Below are positions 57,725 through 64,000 of a stretch of 64,000 bases of DNA, one piece after another. The notes beneath the pieces are model-generated. The model did no database searches and was not told the DNA's origin. It saw nothing but the letters and a program-made list of their open reading frames with translations. A program made the translations under genes and the position numbers. Source of the stretch: UBA11612 sp965228575 (GTDB lineage: Bacteria; Pseudomonadota; Alphaproteobacteria; Rhodospirillales; Rhodospirillaceae); the NCBI GenBank assembly GCA_965228575.1, contig CBDDHW010000004.1, positions 1-64,000 of the forward strand, in the 5' to 3' direction. Position 1 is the first letter of the stretch. Each line of letters starts with the position of its first letter.

Positions 57725-59542
57725 TTAAGCCTTAAGCCTCTGCTCCAGAGCGTCCAATTCATCAGCAAGGTCTTTGGGGAGTTTGTCACCAAATTTGGCG
57801 TAGTGCTCTTTCATTGCTGGGATGACTTTCAGCCATTGGTCGTTGTCTACAGCCAGCAACTGTTGCAGGTCCTCGTCGGACAGGTCCAGCCCTTGGGTGT
57901 CAAGGCTATCGGGCGTGGGCAGGCTCCCGATCGGGGTCTGAACGACCTCGCCCTTGCCGTCCACCCGCTCGCAGACCCACTTCAAGATACGGCTGTTCTC
58001 ACCGAAGCCCGGCCACAGCCACTTACCTTCGGGGCTCTTGCGGAACCAGTTCACGTAGAACACCTTGGGCATCTTCGCGCCCGGGTGCTTGGCCATGTTC
58101 AACCAGTGCTGCCAGTAATCTCCCATGTGGTAACCGCAGAACGGGAGCATGGCCATGGGGTCGAAGCGCAGTTCCCCCAACCCACCGGAGGCGGCGGCGG
58201 TCTTCTCGCTGGCCATCACCGATCCGAGGAACGTGCCATGGGTCCAGTTGAACGCTTCGAGCGCAAGCGGCTGAGTCGAGGCACGACGCCCGCCGAACAG
58301 GATCGCCGAGATCGGCACGCCGGCGGGGTCCTCCCAGCACGGCGCGATGACCGGGCACTGCGACGCCTTGGCGGTGAATCGCGCGTTGGCGTGCGCGGCC
58401 TTGGTGCCCTTCTGTGGCGTCCAGTCCTCGCCGTGCCAATCGATCAGGTGGGCGGGCGTCGGGCCGTCGATGTCTTCCCACCACACGTCGCCGTCGTCGG
58501 TCAGTGCGACGTTGGTAAAGATCGCGTTTTCCTTTAGCGATTCCATCGCGTTGTGGTTGGTTTCGTGGTTCGTACCGGGCGCGACGCCGAAGAACCCGGC
58601 CTCGGGGTTGATGGCGTAGAGTTGGCCGTCCTCGCCGAACTTCATCCAGGCGATGTCGTCGCCGACGGTCTCGACCTTCCAGCCCGGCAGCGTCGGGTTC
58701 ATCATCGCCAGGTTCGTCTTGCCGCACGCCGACGGGAACGCCGCGGCGATGTACTTGACCACGCCCTCTGGGCTGGTGAGCTTGAGGATCAGCATGTGCT
58801 CGGCGAGCCAGCCCTGCTCGCGCGCCATCACCGAGGCGATACGCAGCGCAAAACACTTTTTGCCCAACAGTGCGTTACCGCCGTAGCCCGAGCCGTAGCT
58901 CCAGATCTCTTTGGTTTCCGGGAAGTGGGTGATGTACTTGTTGTCGGCATTGCAGGGCCAGGGCACGTCCTTCTCGCCGGGCTCTAGCGGGGCGCCGACC
59001 GAGTGTACGCAAGGAACGAAACTGCCATCCTCGCCTAATACGTCCAGCACCGGCTGGCCGACGCGCGTCATAATGTGCATGTTTGCCACGACGTACGGGC
59101 TGTCGGTGATCTCCACACCGATGTGCGCGATGTGTGAACCGACCGGCCCCATCGAGAACGGGATCACGTACATGGTCCGCCCCCTCATGCACCCATCGAA
59201 CAGCGGTTCGAGGAACGCGTGCATCTCGTCGGGGCACTTCCAGTTGTTCGTCGGGCCGGCGTCTTCCTTGTTCTTTGAACAGATAAACGTCCGGTCTTCC
59301 ACCCGCGCCACGTCTGCCGGGTCGGACCAGATCAATACGCTGTTAGGCTTTTTGTCTTCGTCCAGCCAGCGTGCCGTGCCGGACTCAACCATGGTGTCCA
59401 GCATCGCCTGGTATTCCTGCGGCGATCCGTCACACCAGTAGATACTGTCGGGCTTGCACTGCTCGGCGATCTTGTCGACCCACTTGTTTAGCTTCATATG
59501 GTTGGATTGTACGGTGCCCATGGTTTGATTGATTTGAGTCAT
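57725..59542 (-). CDS. pckG: GTP-dependent phosphoenolpyruvate carboxykinase
   Basis: PckG converts oxaloacetate and GTP to PEP, the entry to gluconeogenesis. ATG 59542 has a perfect AGGAGGT (59548-59554) upstream, which decides the start; the ORF's 13 earlier residues are not needed. The 605-residue length is normal. The GTP-type P-loop is FPSACGKTNLAM, and the metal/GTP-binding segments include DDIAWMKFGEDG, WEDPAGVPISAILFGGRR and the late FGENSRILKWVCERVDG. The gene faces a tandem pair of secreted proteins and ends in a strong terminator. With PpdK it places two PEP-related enzymes in the window. Confidence 0.96.
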   Translation of the reverse strand: MTQINQTMGTVQSNHMKLNKWVDKIAEQCKPDSIYWCDGSPQEYQAMLDTMVESGTARWLDEDKKPNSVLIWSDPADVARVEDRTFICSKNKEDAGPTNNWKCPDEMHAFLEPLFDGCMRGRTMYVIPFSMGPVGSHIAHIGVEITDSPYVVANMHIMTRVGQPVLDVLGEDGSFVPCVHSVGAPLEPGEKDVPWPCNADNKYITHFPETKEIWSYGSGYGGNALLGKKCFALRIASVMAREQGWLAEHMLILKLTSPEGVVKYIAAAFPSACGKTNLAMMNPTLPGWKVETVGDDIAWMKFGEDGQLYAINPEAGFFGVAPGTNHETNHNAMESLKENAIFTNVALTDDGDVWWEDIDGPTPAHLIDWHGEDWTPQKGTKAAHANARFTAKASQCPVIAPCWEDPAGVPISAILFGGRRASTQPLALEAFNWTHGTFLGSVMASEKTAAASGGLGELRFDPMAMLPFCGYHMGDYWQHWLNMAKHPGAKMPKVFYVNWFRKSPEGKWLWPGFGENSRILKWVCERVDGKGEVVQTPIGSLPTPDSLDTQGLDLSDEDLQQLLAVDNDQWLKVIPAMKEHYAKFGDKLPKDLADELDALEQRLKA

Positions 59543-59740
59543 TGCCAACCTCCTGTCAACAGCGTGTCTGGGGTCCGCCACTTTGCGTCCGGAGTGGTTT
59601 TCCGGGCGGCCTTATAATAAGACCAATATACCCTATTATAGCCCCAGTCACAAGTCGTGTCGTCCTACATAGCCTTCAATCGGCCCATCTATCCATTTTC
59701 TTGGCTAAAATGCTCGCCTTTTCTCAAACCAAGGCAAGGC

Positions 59741-60100
59741 ATGACAGACAAACCGTCACAAGCGAGTTGGATCGACCTGGGCCCCCTGGCCGATTTCCCA
59801 ACCGATCAGCACCGATGCGTTACCCAACAAAGCCTATCCCTGGTCGTGCTGAATGTCGCCGATGAGATTTACGTTCTCGAGAATAACTGCCCCCACGCGA
59901 GCCGGCCGCTAGGCGATGGGGAGCGGGCCGGCATGACCCTGATCTGCCCCTACCACGGCTACACCTACCACATCAAAACCGGACGCAACATCGACTACCC
60001 CGACGACACACCGGCACGCACCTTTCCCGCTCGCATCCACGACGGTATGGTGCAGGCACTAATTCCTGTTCAACAAGACGAGCCTGAAACCCATGAGTGA
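59741..60100 (+). CDS. Rieske [2Fe-2S] protein
   Basis: This 119-residue protein is a small, stand-alone Rieske ferredoxin. The cluster is bound by C-x-H at 50-52 (NNCPHASRP) and C-x2-H at 69-72 (CPYHGYTYH), the textbook spacing. I chose ATG 59741 (MTDKPSQASW), since the 28 residues available before it are not family-like and a purine-rich stretch precedes it. It resembles NirD and the ferredoxin parts of ring-hydroxylating dioxygenases, but no reductase or oxygenase is near. It overlaps the next gene by 8 bp, so the two are co-translated. The electron partner is unknown. Confidence 0.9.
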   Translation: MTDKPSQASWIDLGPLADFPTDQHRCVTQQSLSLVVLNVADEIYVLENNCPHASRPLGDGERAGMTLICPYHGYTYHIKTGRNIDYPDDTPARTFPARIHDGMVQALIPVQQDEPETHE

Positions 60101-61484
60101 CAACCCGATCATCAAGCACCTGACCCAGGACCACGAGCAGGCCGTCGCCCGACTGTGCGACTTCCTGAAGATCCCAAGCGTCAGCACCGACCCCGCCTAC
60201 AAAACACACGTCGCGGAAGGTGCGCAATGGGTCGCAGACCACCTTCAGCAAAGCGGGCTTGACGCCAAGGTCTGCAAGACCAAGGGCCACCCCGTTGTCC
60301 TGGCCCGCACCACCGACGACGACGTTGCCGACCCCGACGCGCCGCGCGTGCTTTTCTACGGCCACTACGACGTGCAGCCACCCGACCCCCTGGACAAGTG
60401 GACCACCGGCCCGTTCGAGCCCACCGTGCGCGACGGCCAACTCTTCGCCCGCGGCGCTTCCGATGACAAGGGACAGGTCGCCTGCTTCCTCGAAGCCCTG
60501 CGTGCCTACAAACAAACCGGCCAGAAGCTGCCCTGCCACGTCACCGTGATGATCGAGGGCGAAGAAGAGTGCGGCAGTGTCGGGCTGCCCGGCTTCCTTG
60601 AGGAATACCACGAACAACTCAAGGCCGATATCGTCGTGGTCAGTGATACCACCATGTGGGACGCGGACACCCCGGCGATCACCTACGCGATGCGTGGCCT
60701 GGTCTACTTCGATATCAAGCTGCACGGACCAACCCGAGACCTGCACTCAGGCGTCTACGGCGGCACACTCGCTAACCCCGCCACGATCCTGCCGCGTGTG
60801 CTGGCAAGGCTCCTGGATGAAGACAACCGCGTCACCATCCCCGGCTTTTACGACGATGTCGCGCCGCTAGATGATGAGGAATCACAACGCTGGGCAAAGC
60901 TGGGCTTCAGCGATGACAATTTCCTTGGCGCGGTCGGGTCAGAACCGTTTGGAGAAAAAGGATTCGCGACGCTTGAGCGCCGCTGGGCCCGGCCGAGCTG
61001 CGACGTCAACGGGCTGTACGGCGGCTACATGGGTGAGGGCGCCAAGACCGTTATCCCCAGCTTCGCCGGCGCGAAAGTCAGCTTCCGCATCCCCGCCAAC
61101 ATGGACCCCAAGAAGGTCGCCAAGCAGTTCAACGACTGGCTCACAAGCCAGGACACCGGAGGCTGCACATGGGAGATCACCCAGCACGGCGAGGCCTACC
61201 CGGTTGCCGTGTCGATCGACTCGCCTTACATCGCCGCCGCAGGCAGAGCCATCGAGCAGGCAAAAGGACGGCCGCCGGTGCTTGTCCGCGACGGCGCTAC
61301 CATCCCGATCATCGCCGACTTCAAGCAGAAGCTCGGGCTGGACACGCTGCTGATCGGGTTCGGGCTCAACGACGACAGCATCCACTCGCCGGATGAAAAG
61401 TTTGGCTTGGACCGCTTTCAACTGGGCTGCCAAACCCACGCCCTGCTCTTAGCCGAGGTCGCGGGGGTCACGGCTAAGAAGTAA
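60093..61484 (+). CDS. M20-family dipeptidase/deacetylase
   Basis: This is a di-zinc M20 peptidase of the dipeptidase/ArgE/CPG2 type. Zinc ligands and catalytic residues can be placed: His91 and Asp93 in FYGHYDVQPPDPLD, Asp124 in GASDDKG, and the Glu pair 157-158 in MIEGEEECGSVG. The lid domain follows from about 200 to 310, and the C-terminal catalytic residues continue with a histidine in DSIHSPDEKF. The 463-residue length fits M20A/PepV-like enzymes. The Rieske gene overlaps it, so they are expressed together, though no functional link is obvious. Possible substrates are dipeptides from peptide uptake; the CstA transporter could feed it. Confidence 0.9.
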   Translation: MSDNPIIKHLTQDHEQAVARLCDFLKIPSVSTDPAYKTHVAEGAQWVADHLQQSGLDAKVCKTKGHPVVLARTTDDDVADPDAPRVLFYGHYDVQPPDPLDKWTTGPFEPTVRDGQLFARGASDDKGQVACFLEALRAYKQTGQKLPCHVTVMIEGEEECGSVGLPGFLEEYHEQLKADIVVVSDTTMWDADTPAITYAMRGLVYFDIKLHGPTRDLHSGVYGGTLANPATILPRVLARLLDEDNRVTIPGFYDDVAPLDDEESQRWAKLGFSDDNFLGAVGSEPFGEKGFATLERRWARPSCDVNGLYGGYMGEGAKTVIPSFAGAKVSFRIPANMDPKKVAKQFNDWLTSQDTGGCTWEITQHGEAYPVAVSIDSPYIAAAGRAIEQAKGRPPVLVRDGATIPIIADFKQKLGLDTLLIGFGLNDDSIHSPDEKFGLDRFQLGCQTHALLLAEVAGVTAKK

Positions 61485-61628
61485 CGGATTTTGAGCATTC
61501 CAAATCCGACTTGCTACTTTAAGGTGCTCGAATCTGCTATATTATTGACAATGCAAACCACGCCCCAGCACACGGAAACCCTGTGACTGGCGGCACTTAT
61601 TTCAGAATTATTCGAAGGTGATAGCGAT

Positions 61629-63515
61629 ATGGCTGTGATCTCCATGCCCAATGTGTCCCTCTCGCGGTCAGCCGAGCTGGTCCTTGAGCAGGCAAAATCG
61701 GTCCGATTCATCGGTAGTGTCGAAGAGCTCGTCGAGTTGGCGGTCCCCGAAGGCCAAACCGACGAACAGGGTTACTTCACCATCGGCTACGACGTCCCGG
61801 ACAAGGGCTTCGTGCCTGAGATGAAGGTCTGCCGTGTCCGCAACGGCATCAGCGGCAACTATGTCGAGCCGTACATGCGCCGCCGTGACCCCGACTGCAT
61901 GGTCATCGCCGACGATCGGCCAACCGGCAAGGCCAAGTGGGAGCAGCGCTTCCCCGACAAGAAGTGGGAAGACGTCCGCCAGGAAACCTTCGACTGGCTC
62001 AAGACACAGGACCTCGCCTGCTTCTTCTTCCACGTCGGTATGAAGGGCAAGGGCACCGCCGCCGTCGCCATCTGCCCCACCAACGCCGCCAGCTTCGCGC
62101 TGGGCCTGGCGATGCTCCAGGGCATCATCCCCCTGGATCAGGTCGACGAAAACTTCTACCACGAAGCCATCGTCTACGTCGCCCCGCCTTTCCGCCACAC
62201 GCACTTCGATGGCAAGCAGGTCGTTGTTCACAACCGACGCGAGCCGCTGCACGAACTGTTCAGCTACAACCTCTACCCCGGCCCAAGCGCCAAGAAGGGG
62301 ATCTACGGCGTCCTGCTGACACGCGGCGAACAGGAAGGCTGGATCACCGCCCACTGCTCAACCGTCCAGGTCATCACCCCCTATGACAACGTCTGCACCA
62401 TCATGCACGAGGGCGCTTCCGGCGGCGGCAAGAGCGAGATGCTCGAGCAGATGCACCGTGAGCCCGACGGCCGACTCCGCATCGGCACCAACACCGTCAA
62501 CGGCGAGATGCGCCACCTCACCCTGCCCCGCGGCTGCGAGCTGCACCCGGTGACCGACGACATGGCCCTGTGCCACCCCGACTATCAGAAACCCGACGTC
62601 GGCAAGCTCACGCTCTTCGACGCGGAGAACGCCTGGTTCCTGCGCGTGAATCACATCAAACGCTACGGGACCGACCCGCACCTGGAGGCGATGACGATCT
62701 CCCCGCCTTCGCCCCTGCTTTTCCTGAATATCGACGCCGCCCCGGACTCGACCGCGCTGATCTGGGACCACACGATGGACGCCCCGGACACCCCCTGCCC
62801 AAACCCGCGCGTCGTGATGCTGCGCAAGGACTACCCCAAGATCGTCAACCACCCGGTCACCGTCGACGTCCGCAGCTTCGGAGTCCGCACCCCGCCGTGC
62901 ACACGCGAAAATCCGAGCTACGGCATCCTGGGCATGCTCAACATCCTCCCCGGCCCGCTGGCGTGGCTGTGGCGCCTGGTCGCACCACGCGGCTACGCCA
63001 ACCCGTCGATCGTCGACACCGGCGGCATGACCAGCGAGGGCGTCGGCAGCTACTGGCCGTTTGCGACCGGACGGGCCGTCGACCAGGCCAACCTGCTGCT
63101 GGACCAGATCAGCAAGACCGGCGACACCCTCTTCGTCCTGCTGCCCAACCAGCACATCGGGTGCTGGGAAACCAGCTTCGCCCCGCAGTGGGTCGTGCGT
63201 GAGTACCTCGCCCGCCGCGGCTCCGCGAAGTTCGCGCCGGACAAGCTCGCGCCCGCTCGCTGCCCGCTGCTCGGCTACGCCCCGAACAACCTGCTGGTCG
63301 AGGGCACGGAAATCAGCCGGTGGTTCCTGCGTGTCGAAACCCAGCCCGAGGTCGGCGAAGAAGGCTACGACGCCGGCGCAAAGATCCTCACCGAGTTCTT
63401 CCACAAACAGTTGCAAGGCTTCATCAACGAGTCGGACCTGAACCCACTTGGCCGCAGGGTCATCGAGGCCTGCATGGACGGCGCAACCGTCGAACAGTAC
63501 GCCGACTTGAAGTAA
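61629..63515 (+). CDS. Large P-loop protein, probable DUF4914 type
   Basis: The 628-residue product has a clear P-loop, GASGGGKS at 262-269, with the following GEMLEQ. The rest carries family-like phrases: YVEPYMRRRDPDCMVIADD, CFFFHVGMKGKGTAAV, TNAASFALGLAMLQG, TQPEVGEEGYDAGAKI. The loop resembles PEP carboxykinase and HPr-kinase-type P-loops more than AAA ones, and the protein recalls the uncharacterised DUF4914 family. A role in phosphate or nucleotide transfer is possible, but nothing proves it. It lies 145 bp after the dipeptidase and ends in a terminator almost the same as that of pckG, which may hint at shared history. The start ATG 61629 or 61647 are both plausible. Confidence 0.75.
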   Translation: MAVISMPNVSLSRSAELVLEQAKSVRFIGSVEELVELAVPEGQTDEQGYFTIGYDVPDKGFVPEMKVCRVRNGISGNYVEPYMRRRDPDCMVIADDRPTGKAKWEQRFPDKKWEDVRQETFDWLKTQDLACFFFHVGMKGKGTAAVAICPTNAASFALGLAMLQGIIPLDQVDENFYHEAIVYVAPPFRHTHFDGKQVVVHNRREPLHELFSYNLYPGPSAKKGIYGVLLTRGEQEGWITAHCSTVQVITPYDNVCTIMHEGASGGGKSEMLEQMHREPDGRLRIGTNTVNGEMRHLTLPRGCELHPVTDDMALCHPDYQKPDVGKLTLFDAENAWFLRVNHIKRYGTDPHLEAMTISPPSPLLFLNIDAAPDSTALIWDHTMDAPDTPCPNPRVVMLRKDYPKIVNHPVTVDVRSFGVRTPPCTRENPSYGILGMLNILPGPLAWLWRLVAPRGYANPSIVDTGGMTSEGVGSYWPFATGRAVDQANLLLDQISKTGDTLFVLLPNQHIGCWETSFAPQWVVREYLARRGSAKFAPDKLAPARCPLLGYAPNNLLVEGTEISRWFLRVETQPEVGEEGYDAGAKILTEFFHKQLQGFINESDLNPLGRRVIEACMDGATVEQYADLK

Positions 63516-63551
63516 ACACCTCAACGATAACAACACTCAAGTAAAACAATT

Positions 63552-63583
63552 GAAGCCCACGTTCACCGAACGTGGGCTTCTTT
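63552..63583 (+). terminator. Intrinsic terminator of the P-loop gene
   Basis: A perfect 13-bp stem GAAGCCCACGTTC/GAACGTGGGCTTC encloses ACC and is followed by TTT and an AT-rich tail. The loop and stem match the pckG terminator at 57661 almost completely. Confidence 0.88.
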
Positions 63584-63618
63584 GTATTTACAATTGATTG
63601 AAAGAGTAGCGCCTCGCC

Positions 63619-64000
63619 CTACTTCCCAAACAGATTCGCCTGGGCGAACATCCCCTGCTTGTCGAAGTAGCTCAACGCCTCCTCGGTGCTCTTAAACACC
63701 TTGGTCGCCGTCTCGGTGATAAACGGGCTGGGCGAGCGCTGCGGCTTCCAGACAACATAAACCTCTCGGCCGTGCTCAAACGCGTGGTGCAGTTCACGCT
63801 CCACACCGCTAGAAAGCCCCGGCATCCCGTCTGGCAATTCAGGGACCAACGAGACGATCATGTCGCTCTGGCGGACCATCTTAAAGTCACGTGAATAGAT
63901 CTGCCCGTCCACGTCGCCCGCGATATCGAGCACCTGCTTGACCGAAACATGGATCTTCTCTTTCCCGCCGGAAAATGAGCCCGGATCGACCTCGACAAAC
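63619..64000 (-). CDS. Nucleoside deoxyribosyltransferase-like domain, cut by the right edge
   Basis: The frame stays open through the right edge of the window, where it reads FVEVDPGSFSGGKEKIHVSV, so the gene begins outside. The visible 127 residues include a Rossmann-like strand (SDMIVSLVPELPDG), a short loop (GLSSGVERELHHAFEHG) and a final strand (EVYVVW). This order resembles the nucleoside 2-deoxyribosyltransferase superfamily, where 'E..A...G..V' follows the nucleotide site. The C-terminus ends FAQANLFGK. The N-terminal part that would decide the family is missing. It is convergent with the P-loop gene. Confidence 0.6.
   Translation of the reverse strand, partial: FVEVDPGSFSGGKEKIHVSVKQVLDIAGDVDGQIYSRDFKMVRQSDMIVSLVPELPDGMPGLSSGVERELHHAFEHGREVYVVWKPQRSPSPFITETATKVFKSTEEALSYFDKQGMFAQANLFGK

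Noticed and set aside
62358..63536. Long minus-strand open frame (392 residues) opposite the P-loop gene
   Set aside because: The P-loop gene on the plus strand has clear motifs and a terminator; the antisense frame has none.

Overview
The window looks like a chromosomal segment of a Planctomycetota bacterium, most likely of the Phycisphaerae. The lineage is inferred from several features together: high-GC, mostly metabolic gene content; a prepilin-like protein with an H-x9-DG motif near its C-terminus; a PEP-CTERM protein carrying dockerin-like repeats; secreted glycosidase-like proteins with N-terminal dockerin-like repeats; and short CxxCGY-type zinc ribbons attached to membrane proteins. 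Outer-membrane assembly genes (lptE, a bamD-like TPR gene, a secretin) point to a Gram-negative envelope. No phage, transposase, CRISPR array or rRNA operon was seen.

Layout. 0-7.4 kb: a glycosyltransferase tail, uppP, a two-piece metH, a SAM methyltransferase and a yceI-membrane protein pair. 7.4-18.8 kb: tRNA-Ala, nadB behind a heptamer tandem repeat, a LEA-like lipoprotein, a cstA with two insertions, a SulP transporter, cmk-plsC and bifunctional putA. 18.8-29.7 kb: mltA, an M50 peptidase, a PilZ-DnaJ fusion, ppdK, a membrane C39-like peptidase, a potassium channel, a thioesterase, the first glycosidase-like paralogue and a SprT-like protein. 29.7-44.9 kb: a secretin with a large C-terminal extension and an ABC exporter, a PilZ protein, a formylglycine-generating enzyme, tRNA-Lys(UUU), neuB, zinc-ribbon and small membrane proteins, ftsH, lptE-bamD, tRNA-Lys(CUU) and a prepilin-like protein. 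45.5-53.7 kb: a PEP-CTERM/dockerin protein, a TPR-YggX fusion, a heavily frameshifted addB-like gene and intact addA. 53.8-64 kb: two tandem dockerin-glycosidase-like paralogues, pckG, a Rieske protein with an M20 dipeptidase, a large P-loop protein resembling DUF4914, and a truncated gene at the right edge.

Themes. PpdK and PEP carboxykinase both act at the pyruvate/PEP/oxaloacetate node, and CstA, PutA and the dipeptidase suggest peptide and amino-acid use. Cell-envelope work is represented by uppP, mltA, lptE, bamD, the secretin and the ABC exporter. Three homologous secreted proteins with NE and YEGG motifs, two of them with matching promoters, form the most distinctive uncharacterised family here.

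Caution. At least eight genes are broken by single-base frame changes, several of them in C or G homopolymers where restoring one base rebuilds a sensible protein (about 2110, 5645, 32430, 38215, 46290, 47170-47350, 47800-49820 and 55340). Much of this may be sequencing error rather than gene decay, so the reading frames near these points should be treated as provisional.
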